A stretch of 64,000 bases of DNA, from positions 124,001 to 188,000 of the forward strand of contig CAWBRU010000019.1 of NCBI GenBank assembly GCA_963791325.1. Reading direction: 5' to 3'. This DNA comes from JBEVJK01 sp963791325 (lineage in GTDB: Bacteria > Pseudomonadota > Alphaproteobacteria > Rhizobiales > Rhizobiaceae). Position numbers and translations under genes: made by a program. Position 1 is the first letter of the stretch. Each line of letters starts with the position of its first letter. Under the pieces are notes generated by a model that ran no database searches, was not told where the DNA came from, and saw only the letters and a program-made list of their open reading frames with translations. Below are positions 1 to 9,250 of this stretch, one piece after another.

Positions 1-1144
1 CGGCGTTCTCGACCTGCTCCGGGCTGCCGCCCATCACCGCGCAAAGGCCCGCTGCCGCCATCGCCGAAGCCGAGCCGACCTCGCCCTGGCAACCGACCTC
101 GGCGCCCGAGATCGAGGCGTTGGCCTTGATGATGCCGCCGATCGCGGCTGCGGTGAGCAGGAAGTCGCGGATCGAGCCGGCGTCGGCTTCGGGGTGGAAG
201 TGGAGCCAGTAGCTGAGCACGGCGGGGATCACGCCGGCGGCGCCATTGGTGGGCGCCGTCACCACCCGGCCGCCGGCGGCATTCTCCTCGTTGACGGCCA
301 TCGCATAGATCGACAGCCAATCGTTGGCGAGCAGCGGGTTTGGCCGGTTCTGCCGCCACTCCTCCTGCATTTTGTCGTGCAGCTGGCGGGCCCGGCGGCG
401 AACTTTCAGCCCGCCCGGCATGACGCCGTCCTTGGTCAGGCCGCGGGCGACGCAGCCCTTCATGGCCGCCCAGATCGCATCGAGCCCGGCGTCGAGCTCG
501 CCCGGCGTGCGGTAGACCTCCTCGTTGGCCCGCTTCATCTCGGCGATCGACAGCCGGCCGGTGGCCGCCATGGCCAGCATCTCGCCGGCATTGGCGAACG
601 GATAGGGCACGACACGGCTCGGTGTCTCCGGACCGCGCGCCTTGAGCCGCTGCAATTCCTCCTCCGAGACGACGAAGCCGCCGCCGATCGAATAGTAGAT
701 GCGGCGCAAAAGCAGCCGCTGGTCGGCATCGAACGCCGAGAACGTCATGCCGTTGGCATGGCCGGGGAGCGGCGTCCTCTTGTCGAGCACCAGGTCGAGC
801 GCCGGGTCGAAGGCATAGCCGGCGCCGTGGCCGGGTGGGACGACGCGGCGGCTGGCCGCGATCTCGGCCACCAGTGCTTCGGCCCGGTCGGGGTCGACGG
901 TTGTCGGGCTCAAGCCGGCCAGCCCGAGCACCACGGCCCGGTCGCTGCCATGGCCGATGCCGGTATAGGCCAGCGATCCGTGCAGGCTGACGCCCAGCCG
1001 CGCGACGGCGGCGCCGGCGGGGCGCGGCCAGTCGTCGCCGGCCAATTCGCTCAAGAAGCGGTGCGCGGCGACCATCGGGCCCATGGTGTGCGAGCTCGAC
1101 GGTCCGATGCCGATCTTGAACAGGTCGAAGACCGAGAGGAACAA
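1..1144 (-). CDS. sdaA: L-serine ammonia-lyase, iron-sulfur type (3' end outside window)
   Basis: This enzyme deaminates L-serine to pyruvate and ammonia in the cytoplasm using a 4Fe-4S cluster. The N-terminus reads [20 protein letters not shown], the family's opening motif. Further in are [20 protein letters not shown] and [15 protein letters not shown], the latter with a cysteine of the kind that ligates the cluster. About 381 codons are present, so the last cysteines of a roughly 460-residue single-chain enzyme lie outside. I chose the TTG at 1144 because GGAGA sits six bases upstream (1151-1155) and homologues begin at this point. An in-frame ATG at 1198 would add 18 residues with no family match. 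It is the last visible gene of a minus-strand run with DUF218, gatA and gatC. Confidence 0.93.
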   Translation of the reverse strand, partial: MFLSVFDLFKIGIGPSSSHTMGPMVAAHRFLSELAGDDWPRPAGAAVARLGVSLHGSLAYTGIGHGSDRAVVLGLAGLSPTTVDPDRAEALVAEIAASRRVVPPGHGAGYAFDPALDLVLDKRTPLPGHANGMTFSAFDADQRLLLRRIYYSIGGGFVVSEEELQRLKARGPETPSRVVPYPFANAGEMLAMAATGRLSIAEMKRANEEVYRTPGELDAGLDAIWAAMKGCVARGLTKDGVMPGGLKVRRRARQLHDKMQEEWRQNRPNPLLANDWLSIYAMAVNEENAAGGRVVTAPTNGAAGVIPAVLSYWLHFHPEADAGSIRDFLLTAAAIGGIIKANASISGAEVGCQGEVGSASAMAAAGLCAVMGGSPEQVENA

Positions 1145-1277
1145 AATTGTTCTCCGACGCGAGATATCGACGCGCGTGCTTACCGGTTCCTCCGACATTT
1201 TCGCGCAAAACGCCATACGCCAGCCGACTTCATCTGCGCTCAGCGCGACATTGGACTTTCCCGGCGCTGATCCGCCG

Positions 1278-2108
1278 TCAGTTCGGGCCGGCCGGCGGCA
1301 TCGACGCCGTCGATCCGGGTCCCGGCAGCGGCTCGTCGATCTTGCCGGTCAGCCAATAGGCGATGAGGCCGATCCATTCGTGCAGGGCGCCGACGGTCTT
1401 GCCGAGCGCGTCGGTCTCGTTGTCGCGCAAGATGTCGAAGCCCTCGTTGCCCGCGGTGCGGTAGTCGGCAGGCCAGGGCACCACCGGGAACCCGGCTTTG
1501 CGGAACAGGCCGACGGCGCGCGGCATGTGGTAGGCCGAGGTGACCAGGATCCAGGTCTGGTCCGGCGTCGGTTTGATGAGTTCCTTGGCAAACAGGGCAT
1601 TCTCGGCGGTATTGCGCGAGCGGTTTTCGAGCCGCAGCCGCTCCCGCGGGATGCCGAGGGCGGCAAAAAGCCGCGGCGCGGTGTCGGCGTCGCCTTCGGT
1701 GTCACGCAACACCGTGTCGAGGCCGCCGCTCACCACGATCGGGGCATCCGGATAGCGCCTGGCCAGAGCTGTGACCTCGACAAAGCGGTCGCCGCCGCCG
1801 TTCATCTCGTAGCCGCCGCGCACATGGTTGACATTGCCCTCCAGCGCGCCGCCCAGCAGGATGATGCCGTCGACATGGGCAGGCGGCGGATCCGGGCGCG
1901 CGAAGCGGCTCTCGAGCGGCTCGAGCAAAAGGTCGCCGAGGGTCGTCCACGCGGCCGATCCGAGCAGCAGCGCAGCGCCGAGCGTCAGCAGGAAGGCCGC
2001 CTTGCGCCGGCCGAAGCTCGCCAGGCCGAGCGCGCCGAACAGCGCGAAAATCGCCAGGTTGAGCGGGTGGACAAAAAGCCAGAGCGCCTTGGAGAGGAAA
2101 AAGAACAT
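1278..2108 (-). CDS. DUF218 (YdcF/ElyC-like) membrane protein
   Basis: This is a 276-residue protein with two hydrophobic segments (about residues 5-30 and 38-55) followed by a DUF218 domain. Family landmarks are DGIILLGGALEGN, IVVSGGLD, ENRSRNTAENA and LVTSAYHMPRAVGLFRKAGF. Members such as SanA and ElyC act in envelope maintenance of enterobacteria, but no reaction is established for this branch. It starts 24 bases after gatA stops and runs in the same direction, so it may be cotranscribed with it. The C-terminal tail is Pro/Gly-rich and not conserved. The family is clear and the function is not. Confidence 0.85.
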   Translation of the reverse strand: MFFFLSKALWLFVHPLNLAIFALFGALGLASFGRRKAAFLLTLGAALLLGSAAWTTLGDLLLEPLESRFARPDPPPAHVDGIILLGGALEGNVNHVRGGYEMNGGGDRFVEVTALARRYPDAPIVVSGGLDTVLRDTEGDADTAPRLFAALGIPRERLRLENRSRNTAENALFAKELIKPTPDQTWILVTSAYHMPRAVGLFRKAGFPVVPWPADYRTAGNEGFDILRDNETDALGKTVGALHEWIGLIAYWLTGKIDEPLPGPGSTASMPPAGPN

Positions 2109-2132
2109 CGCGGATGGGGCGCCGCCGGCGCC

Positions 2133-3698
2133 CTACCACCAGCGCGTCGGCTCGAACCGGCCGGCGGCCCGTTCGACGACGTGGGCAGCCCGGTAGACAG
2201 TCTCCTCGTCGAACGGCCGTCCGATCAGCTGCAGCGACAGCGGCAGCCCGTTGGCATCGAGGCCCGCCGGCACGGCGATCGCCGGCAGGCCGGCCATGTT
2301 GACTGTCACGGTGAAGATGTCGTTGAGGTACATCTTCACCGGATCGGCGGCCATGTCCTCGTCGGCGATGCCGAACGCCGCCGACGGCGTCGCCGGCGTC
2401 AGAATGGTGTCGATGCCGTCGGCGAAGGCCCGCTCGAAGTCGCGCTTGATCAAGGTGCGCACCTTCTGCGCCTTGAGGTAATAGGCGTCATAGTAGCCGG
2501 CCGACAGCACGTAGGTGCCGATCATGATGCGCCGCTTCACCTCTGGACCGAAGCCGGCGGCGCGCGTCATCTCATACATCTCGACGATATCCTTGCCGGG
2601 CACACGCAACCCGTAGCGCACGCCGTCGTAGCGGGCGAGGTTCGACGAGGCCTCCGCCGGCGCCACGATGTAGTAGGCCGGCAGCGCGTATCTGGTGTAC
2701 GGCAGCGAGATGTCGACGATCTCGACGCCCGCATCCTTGAGCCAGGCGATGCCGGTCTGCCACAGCGCCTCGATCTCTTCGGGCATGCCGTCGATCCGGT
2801 ATTCGCGCGGGATGCCGACACGCATGCCGCGGATCGACTGGCCGAGCACGGCCTCGTAGTCCGGCACGGGCCGGTCGACGGACGTCGTGTCGCGCGGGTC
2901 GACCGACGCCATCGACTTGAGCAGGATCGCCGAGTCGCGGACGTCGCGGGTGATCGGCCCGGCCTGGTCGAGCGAGGAGGCGAAGGCGACGATGCCGAAG
3001 CGCGAGCAGCGGCCGTAGGTCGGCTTGATGCCGACGGTGCCGGTGAAGGCCGCGGGCTGGCGGATCGAGCCGCCGGTATCGGTGGCGGTGGCGCCGGCCG
3101 CCAGCTGTGCCGCGACCGCCGCGGCCGAGCCGCCGGACGAGCCGCCGGGCACCAGCCTGGCATTGTCGAGGAGCCGCTCCCGGCGCACGCCCCCGTCGGA
3201 GACGAAGCCCCCCTCGCCCATGTGGGTGGCGGGACGGACCATGGTGGCAGCGCGCGAGCGGCGCCAGGGATTGACCACCGGGCCGTAGTAGGAGGTTTCG
3301 TTCGACGAGCCCATGGCGAACTCGTCCATGTTGAGCTTGCCGAGCATCACCGCGCCGTCGGCCCACAGATTGGTGGTCACCGTCGATTTATAGGGCGGCC
3401 GGAAGCCGTCGAGGACGTGGCTGCAGGCCTGGGTGTGAACGTCCTCGGTGGCGAACAGGTCCTTGATGCCGAGCGGGATGCCCTCGAGCGCCCCGCCGGA
3501 GCGGTTGGCCAGGCGCTCGTCGGAGCGGGCAGCCATCGCATGGGCGCGCTCGGGGGTCACCGCGACGTAGGCATTGAGCGACGGATTGGCCTCTTCGATC
3601 GCCTCGAGATAGGCCTGCGTCAGCTCGCCGGAGGTGATGTCGCGGGCCCGCAGCAGGCCGCGCGCCTCGGCAATCGTCAGTCGGGTAAGCTCGGTCAT
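2133..3698 (-). CDS. gatA: Asp-tRNA(Asn)/Glu-tRNA(Gln) amidotransferase subunit A
   Basis: GatA is the glutaminase subunit of GatCAB, which converts mischarged Glu-tRNA(Gln) or Asp-tRNA(Asn). The amidase signature is complete: the catalytic lysine in GIPLGIKD (residue 79), the cis-serine in [11 protein letters not shown] and the nucleophile in [11 protein letters not shown]. The ATG at 3698 follows gatC closely. The protein has 521 residues, about 28 more than usual alphaproteobacterial GatA. The excess lies between NPWRR and LVPGG (about residues 148-181), just before the signature serine loop. It reads as an in-frame insertion, listed separately. The frame is open across it, so the enzyme is probably functional. 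Confidence 0.96.
   Translation of the reverse strand: MTELTRLTIAEARGLLRARDITSGELTQAYLEAIEEANPSLNAYVAVTPERAHAMAARSDERLANRSGGALEGIPLGIKDLFATEDVHTQACSHVLDGFRPPYKSTVTTNLWADGAVMLGKLNMDEFAMGSSNETSYYGPVVNPWRRSRAATMVRPATHMGEGGFVSDGGVRRERLLDNARLVPGGSSGGSAAAVAAQLAAGATATDTGGSIRQPAAFTGTVGIKPTYGRCSRFGIVAFASSLDQAGPITRDVRDSAILLKSMASVDPRDTTSVDRPVPDYEAVLGQSIRGMRVGIPREYRIDGMPEEIEALWQTGIAWLKDAGVEIVDISLPYTRYALPAYYIVAPAEASSNLARYDGVRYGLRVPGKDIVEMYEMTRAAGFGPEVKRRIMIGTYVLSAGYYDAYYLKAQKVRTLIKRDFERAFADGIDTILTPATPSAAFGIADEDMAADPVKMYLNDIFTVTVNMAGLPAIAVPAGLDANGLPLSLQLIGRPFDEETVYRAAHVVERAAGRFEPTRWW
3156..3257. repeat. Probable in-frame palindromic insert within gatA
   Basis: This stretch encodes about 34 residues where other GatA proteins have about six, between the PWRR and LVPGG motifs. 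The peptide contains [18 protein letters not shown], which is unlike GatA but like the read-through of GC-rich intergenic hairpin repeats of Hyphomicrobiales. The DNA around 3205-3232 forms an imperfect inverted repeat (CCCTCGCCCA against TGGGTGGCGGG). Identification as a mobile palindromic repeat is inference. The extra length is judged from remembered family sequences. Confidence 0.5.
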
Positions 3699-3736
3699 CG
3701 GGCGAGGATCTTTTCGAAGACGACGAACACGGGCAG

Positions 3737-4024
3737 CTATTCCACCACCTTGGGCACCAGGAAGAAGTCTTCCTGCGTGGCCGGGGCGTTGGCGACGATC
3801 GCCTCGGGGTTGCGGCCGTCGGTGACGACGTCGGCGCGCTTCTTCATTTCCATCGGGATCACCGAGGTCATCGGCTCGACGCCGCCGACGTCGACCTCGT
3901 CGAGCTGGGCGACGAACCCGAGGATGGCATTGAGCTCGCCGGTCATGCGCTCGGCATCCTCGTCGCTGACGGCGATGCGGGCAAGATGGGCGACGCGCTT
4001 GACGGTGGCGATGTCGACGGACAT
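3737..4024 (-). CDS. gatC: Asp-tRNA(Asn)/Glu-tRNA(Gln) amidotransferase subunit C
   Basis: GatC is the small subunit that wraps around GatA and stabilises the GatCAB complex. The 95-residue product has the normal length. It begins [20 protein letters not shown] and contains [16 protein letters not shown] and [10 protein letters not shown], all typical. The C-terminal [12 protein letters not shown] is also characteristic. It lies 38 bases upstream of gatA on the same strand, the usual gatC-gatA order. gatB is not in the window. Confidence 0.96.
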   Translation of the reverse strand: MSVDIATVKRVAHLARIAVSDEDAERMTGELNAILGFVAQLDEVDVGGVEPMTSVIPMEMKKRADVVTDGRNPEAIVANAPATQEDFFLVPKVVE

Positions 4025-4026
4025 GG

Positions 4027-4063
4027 GGATGAATGGTCAATAGTGAATGGTCATGGGTGAATA
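4027..4063. repeat. Short GTGAAT(GG)-type degenerate repeat upstream of gatC
   Basis: Directly upstream of the gatC start the sequence repeats GAATGGTC, GTGAATGGTC and GGTGAATAG, a degenerate tandem of a unit close to GGTGAATG. The same unit on the other strand occurs at 18,503-18,522. I recall such ATTCACC tracts as common between rhizobial genes. The function is unknown. Confidence 0.55.
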
Positions 4064-4120
4064 GAGGAGTTCCCTGCCGTTGCCAACCGGCAGCATCCCG
4101 CGCTCACTTTTTTGCTCGGG

Positions 4121-4390
4121 TCAGCTCCGTCGATCCTGAAGGGCTTCGGACACCTCGCGAACCAAGCGATCGACAAGATCGGACCATTCCTGGCGTCGGA
4201 GTTGCCTCAAATGTGGCGGGGCGGCGATATCGACGCGATCCAGCGCTGCCTCGGCGTCGGCGAGTTCGTCGCAGATGTCGCAAAAATCCGCGTTCTCGCC
4301 CATCAGCCTTCGGATCGCAAATTCATGCTGGGGGAAGTGGCGGCATGCGGCCACAAAGCCCGCACCGCCGAACTTTCGCTCTCTGCCCAT
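4121..4390 (-). CDS. Conserved small protein of unknown function
   Basis: This small protein has 89 residues. The start at 4390 (MGRERKFGG) is chosen because GAGAGGG stands just upstream, while the longer frame back to 4447 has no such site. It contains HEFAIRRLMGENADFCDICD and ELADAEAALDRV, a charged helical composition I associate with a small Hyphomicrobiales family of unknown role. No signal peptide, membrane segment or catalytic motif is visible. It is transcribed towards gatC and separated from it by 96 bases. Confidence 0.55.
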   Translation of the reverse strand: MGRERKFGGAGFVAACRHFPQHEFAIRRLMGENADFCDICDELADAEAALDRVDIAAPPHLRQLRRQEWSDLVDRLVREVSEALQDRRS

Positions 4391-4884
4391 ATCCCTCTCC
4401 GGGCTCTCCCGCTCATGTTGCACAAGAACGGCCGGGCATGGCCACAAGGAGCATGTAACTTACCGGAACCGATGTGCAGGAGCTTCGGACCAGGCAAACA
4501 TCTGCGGCCTTGAATCACGCGTCCGCAGGGCTGCCGCCCTTCCGCGGCCGGTCTCCGCGCAGGCGAGCTAAGCCCAAGACTCCACTCGATATTCGGCAAC
4601 CGAGCGGGTCCGGACCCCACGTAAATGACCGTAAGTTACGTCCCTCGCGGAACGCATCTGGGAGATGGTGTCCTGGCTTGAACCGGTTCCGTACTGTCGG
4701 CGGCAGCAGTTTAAGATGTGGCCCAGCAACGGGCCACTGGTCACCTAGATGTCGAACAAGTTATATACCGTTCACAGAGGGATGCGATTGCTTCTCCTGC
4801 GAATTGGTGGCCGATGAACGGATGTTGTCGGAGTTGCTTGGCAACGATGGCAACATACAGGCCGGGACTGACTGGAGGGATTAC
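4391..4884. other. Non-coding interval upstream of the DUF3604 cluster
   Basis: No gene with family support is seen in these 494 bases. A perfect hairpin lies at 4718-4737: a GTGGCCC stem, a six-base loop and GGGCCAC. It has no following T-run, so it could be a regulatory or attenuator structure. The interval must hold the promoter for the plus-strand cluster that starts at 4885. No confident -35/-10 pair could be chosen by eye. Confidence 0.4.
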
Positions 4885-7182
4885 ATGAAACCTGTTCGCT
4901 TGTTCTTGCTGTGCAGTATCACCTCGGCGTTGGTGCCCGTAGCCGCGTTCGCCCAGCAGGGGTCCGATCGCAAGGCCTTCTTCGGCGAGACCCATGTCCA
5001 CACCGGCTGGTCGTTCGACGCCTTCATCTTCGGCAATCACAAGACCACGCCAGCAGATGCGTACCGCTATGCGAAGGGCGAAACGATCCAGCACCCGATG
5101 GGCTACGACATCAAGATCGAAACGCCGCTCGATTGGATGGGCGTCACCGATCACTCCGAATATGTCGGCACGGTTGCGCTGGCCAACACCCCCGGCTCCG
5201 ACATTTCGAAGCTGCCGATTGCCAAGGAGCTGATCGTCCACGATGCCGCCGACATCCAGCGAATCTACCTGTTCCTCGGCGACACGATGGTCAACGACAA
5301 GCCGATCGCAGCGCTTGTGTCGCCGAGCAGTGACCGGTTCGGTTTGGAAGCAGAACAACGAAATGGCGGACAAGGCCAACGAGCCGGGGAAGTTCACCGC
5401 GTTCTGTGCCTATGAGTGGACGTCGACGCCCGACAACCGCAACATGCACCGAAACGTCTTCTTCAAAGACTGCGCGAAGGTCCCGGAAGCGCCGTTCAGC
5501 TCACTGGAATCGACCGATCCGACCGATCTCTGGAAGTGGATGGACGAGCAGCGGCAGGCCGGCAACGAACTGCTTGCCATCTCCCACAATGCCAATCTGT
5601 CCGACGGTCACATGTTCCCGATCGACGTCGATCAGAAAGGTCGCCCGATCGACGCCGCGTGGGCGGCGTCCCGCGACCGCAACGAGCATCTCACCGAGAT
5701 CAAGCAGATCAAGGGCCAGTCCGAAACCCACCCGGTGCTTTCCCCCAACGACGAATTCGCCAATTACGAGCTGCTGAACTATCTGCTCGGCAACCCGGAC
5801 GGTCGCACTCCCACGATTCCCGGAAGCTTCGTGCGTCAGGCCCTCAAGGACGGCCTGACGATGCAGGCGACCAAGGGCTACAATCCCTACCGCCTGGGCT
5901 TCGTCGGCGGGTCGGACTCGCACAACACCGGCGTGCCCTACCGCCAGGACAATTTTTACGGCGGCCATGGTCTCAACGACGGCAACATCAAGGAGCGCAT
6001 GTCGGGGCATGTGTTTGCCGGCCTCGACGTACGCTATGAAAATCCTGCCGGGCTGACGGGTGTCTGGGCCGAGCAGAACACGCGGGCGTCGCTGTTCGAC
6101 GCCATGCAGCGCAAGGAGACCTTCGCGACCAGCGGACCGCGCATCCAGGTGCGGCTGTTCGGCGGCTGGGACTACGACAACGATCCGAAACTCGAGCAGA
6201 AGCGCGACTTCTGGAAGGCTCTGCCCGACTGGGTCAAAGACAAGGAATGGACGAAGGTCGCCTATAGGGCGGCGTCCCCATGGGCAGCGATCTGCGGGCG
6301 ATGCCCAAGGACAGGAAGGCACCATCGTTCGCCGTTTGGGCGGTCAAGGACCCGACCTCCGGCAATCTCGACCGCATCCAGATCGTCAAGGGCTGGACGA
6401 AGAGCGGGCAGAGCTTCGAGAAGGTCTATGACGTCGCCTGGACCGATGACCGCAAGCCGGATCCCGAGAGCGGCAAGATCCCGGCGATCGGCTCGACGGT
6501 CGATATTCCCAATGCCACCTACACCAATTCGATCGGCGGCGTGGAGCTGAAGAGCGTGTGGACAGATCCTGATTTCGATCCGACGCTCGACGCCTTCTAT
6601 TATGCCCGCGTCCTCGAAATTCCGACGCCCCGCTGGACGACGATCCAGGCGCACGAGCTCGGCATCTCGCCGCCGGAGACGGTGCCTGCAACGGTGCAGG
6701 AGCGCGCCTGGAGCTCCCCGATCTGGTATACGCCGAGCCCCGACCAGCGTGACCAGGCAACCCATGGCCAGACCGTCGCCGACCTCACCCAGGAGGGCGC
6801 CGTCGAGCTCGGCGAAGACCAGGTGCGCCAACTGATCGTCGGCAAGTCGATGTTTCTTCAGAACAATGTCACCGGCGGCAAGTTCGTCACGATCTGGAGC
6901 CCGGACGGCCTCTATCAGGTCAGGAATGTTGATCCCCGGGCTCTTCAGCCGAGCGACATAGGCGACGTGGTAGCTGCCGGCTATCAAGGCTTGTCCAGCC
7001 CGTACCAGATCAAGGACGGCAAGATCATCACCACGGTCGGTGACGCGCCCTTCGAGATCTCGGTCTACAAGCTCGGCGAGAAGTATTTTGGCGCCAGGAG
7101 CAACGAGTTCGGCTACGCCAATTACGAGATCATCCCGACCCAGACGCAGCTGGGCACACAGGTCGACTTCCAGCTGCAGTAG
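4885..7182 (+). pseudogene. DUF3604 PHP-like exported protein, broken by two frameshifts
   Basis: DUF3604 proteins resemble PHP/amidohydrolase metal-dependent hydrolases; their substrate is unknown. The start at 4885 has GGAGGG seven bases upstream and encodes a signal peptide ending AAFAQQ. Metal-site motifs are ETHVHTGWSFDA, GVTDHSEYVG, ISHNANLSDG and GGSDSHNTGV. The reading frame changes near 5,320-5,330 (before TGSVWKQNN) and again near 6,263-6,268 (before GVPMGSDLRAM). Joining the three frames gives about 765 residues of continuous family sequence. Both breaks are single-step shifts with no loss of homology, so they may be sequencing errors and the gene may be intact in the organism. It heads a tight plus-strand cluster. 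Confidence 0.85.
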
Positions 7183-7197
7183 ACCGAGGGTTCCCCA

Positions 7198-8316
7198 ATG
7201 ACGTTGAAGCGCTTCGCCCTTCTGCTCGGCGCGACGGTTTGCGCAGGGTGGGTCACGGCCGGAGCAGCCGTCGCCTGCGCCATCTGCTTTTCCGGAAAGG
7301 TCAATGCGCCCGGAGAAAAGATCGACGCAGCCGACGTCGTGGTGATGGCGGTTCCTGCACAGGCTGCCGGCGCCTACGTGGTCAAGGAAGTGCTCAAGGG
7401 CGATCTCCCGACGGGCACTGTGGTTGCCGACGTGATTGCTGCACGCGATGCCCCAGGTGTCTCGGGCGATCGGATCCTGCTCGTCCGCAACAGGCCGTCG
7501 CAGCAATGGTCGTCGCTCGGATCGATCGGGCGCGGCGAGGCATCTTGGCTGAAAGGGCTGGCCTCGGTCGATACCAAGCCAGCCAAACCCGCCTGGCCAC
7601 CCGACTTTCTTGCGACGACCGGCCTGACGGAAGCACAATGGAGAGAGCGGCTGGCGCTGATCGCGCCGGAACTCGAGAGTTCGGACCGGCTCTCCGCAGC
7701 CATAGCCTATGGAGAACTCGCGCGAGCACCCTATGCGCTGCTGCGCACCCTTAAAGGCAAGCGACCGCCTGGAGAAATCGAGGCCTGGGTCGCCGACCCT
7801 GCCCTTGCCGCACGCCAGCCCGCCTACACGCTGCTGCTCGGTGTCGTCGGTGATGCGCCCGAACGCAAGGTGGTCGAAACGCAGCTTGCGTCACAGGCGG
7901 ATGCCCACGAGGCGGCGAACCTTGCGGCCCTGATTGCAGCTGCGCTCGAACTGTCCGGCCCGTCGCGCCTAGAGTGGATCGAGGACACCTACCTGGCGGA
8001 CAAGCGTCGCAGCCTGCCGGAAATCGAAGCGGCGCTGCTGGCTCTCAGCGTCCAGGGAACCGCCGACCGGACGATCCCGCGCGCCAGCATTGTCTCCGCC
8101 TACCGGCGCTTCATTCGTGCGCGGCCGCAGATGGCCGCCTTCGTCGCCCAAGACCTCAGCGATTGGCAGGCCGTCGAGGCCGTTGACGATATGGAGGCTG
8201 CCATCCGCTCGGGCGCCATCAAGGATCCCGGCTCGCAATTCGCGGTCCTGAGCTACCTGAAGGGCGTGGCGGTTGGGCCGCGTCCGTCGCGCACCGAAAG
8301 CGATCTTCCTCTTTGA
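7198..8316 (+). CDS. Secreted protein of unknown function (DUF3604 cluster)
   Basis: This is a 372-residue protein with a clear signal peptide (hydrophobic core at residues 7-25) ending near AAVACAICF. The mature N-terminus therefore carries a CxxC pair (CAIC), which could be a lipobox-like, metal or redox site. The middle holds GDRILLVRNRPSQQW. The C-terminal 200 residues are Ala/Leu-rich helices resembling HEAT- or TPR-like repeats. I do not recognise a named family. The ATG at 7198 follows GAGGG and lies 15 bases after the DUF3604 stop. The next gene begins 16 bases downstream, so these genes are probably cotranscribed. Confidence 0.75.
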   Translation: MTLKRFALLLGATVCAGWVTAGAAVACAICFSGKVNAPGEKIDAADVVVMAVPAQAAGAYVVKEVLKGDLPTGTVVADVIAARDAPGVSGDRILLVRNRPSQQWSSLGSIGRGEASWLKGLASVDTKPAKPAWPPDFLATTGLTEAQWRERLALIAPELESSDRLSAAIAYGELARAPYALLRTLKGKRPPGEIEAWVADPALAARQPAYTLLLGVVGDAPERKVVETQLASQADAHEAANLAALIAAALELSGPSRLEWIEDTYLADKRRSLPEIEAALLALSVQGTADRTIPRASIVSAYRRFIRARPQMAAFVAQDLSDWQAVEAVDDMEAAIRSGAIKDPGSQFAVLSYLKGVAVGPRPSRTESDLPL

Positions 8317-8332
8317 TGGGCGAGCAGCGGCG

Positions 8333-9250
8333 ATGACATTTGCGGGGCACCGCTTGCTCAAAGCCGGCCGACGGACGCTCAAGGAACCGTTGGTGCTGTT
8401 CCTGTTGATCGGCGCCGTCATTTTCGGGGCCGACAGGCTGCTTCGCCCCCTGGCCGAGCCGGACGAGCCCAAGCAGATCGAGCTGACCCGTGATGATGTT
8501 CGCCAGCTGACCGTCGCCTGGCTGGCGCAAGGCAGGCCTGCGCCCAACCCGGCCGAACTGAAAGCGCTCGTCGACCAGAAGGTCGCGCTTGAGATCATGG
8601 TCCGCGAGGCGAAGGCCCTCGGCCTCGACAAGGACGACGAGGTCATCAAGCGGCGGCTGGCCCAGAAAATGGACTTTCTGCTCGAGGATGTGGCCAGGGC
8701 TCAGGAGCCGACGGAAGCGGAACTGAGGGCCTGGTTCGCCAAAAACCCGGAGCGCTTTGCAGAACCCCCGCGCATCGATTTCCACCATCTTTATTTCGCC
8801 CTCGACCATCCACGGAGCCAAGAACGGGCCGAGGCTGCCGAGACCCGCCTCGCCGGAACTCCCGCCGGCGCTGCCGCCGGTGAGTATGTCGAGGCCGACC
8901 CGTTCATGTTTCAGGACGCCTATCGTGATGCGACGCCGGATCAGATCGCCAAGGAGTTCGGACCGGCGTTCTCGAAGGCGGTGTTCGAAGAGCCCAAGGG
9001 CGTCTGGGTCGGCCCCATTCTATCCGGCTATGGCTGGCATCTCGTCTACGTGGATGCGCTGGTGCCCGCCGCCATGCCGCGCTTCGAGGAAATCGAGCCC
9101 CGGATCAAGACGGATTGGCTCGACGAGCAGAGCCGTGAGGTGAAGCGCAAGGCCTATGAGGCCCTCAAGGTGCACTATACCGTCAAGACGCCGCCGCTCG
9201 ACGATCCGACCTTGGTCTCGACGGCACGACCAGTCGAGGCGGCAGAGTGA
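8333..9250 (+). CDS. Membrane-anchored peptidyl-prolyl isomerase, PpiC/parvulin type
   Basis: This 305-residue protein has one N-terminal transmembrane anchor (PLVLFLLIGAVIFGADRLL, residues 20-38) and no cleavable signal. A SurA/PpiD-like helical region follows, with QKVALEIMVREAKALGLDKD. The C-terminal half is parvulin-like, with FHHLYFALDH, FGPAFSKAVFE and VGPILSGYGWHLVYVD. It probably helps periplasmic proteins fold, perhaps its cluster neighbours. The ATG at 8333 is chosen because it directly precedes the anchor. An upstream in-frame start would overlap the previous gene. The stop overlaps the next start by four bases (GTGA), indicating translational coupling. Confidence 0.85.
   Translation: MTFAGHRLLKAGRRTLKEPLVLFLLIGAVIFGADRLLRPLAEPDEPKQIELTRDDVRQLTVAWLAQGRPAPNPAELKALVDQKVALEIMVREAKALGLDKDDEVIKRRLAQKMDFLLEDVARAQEPTEAELRAWFAKNPERFAEPPRIDFHHLYFALDHPRSQERAEAAETRLAGTPAGAAAGEYVEADPFMFQDAYRDATPDQIAKEFGPAFSKAVFEEPKGVWVGPILSGYGWHLVYVDALVPAAMPRFEEIEPRIKTDWLDEQSREVKRKAYEALKVHYTVKTPPLDDPTLVSTARPVEAAE

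Noticed and set aside
1083..4043. A 986-codon open frame on the plus strand
   Set aside because: It is antisense to DUF218, gatA and gatC, is rich in Arg/Gly/His, and has no family motif. It is a shadow of high-GC genes.
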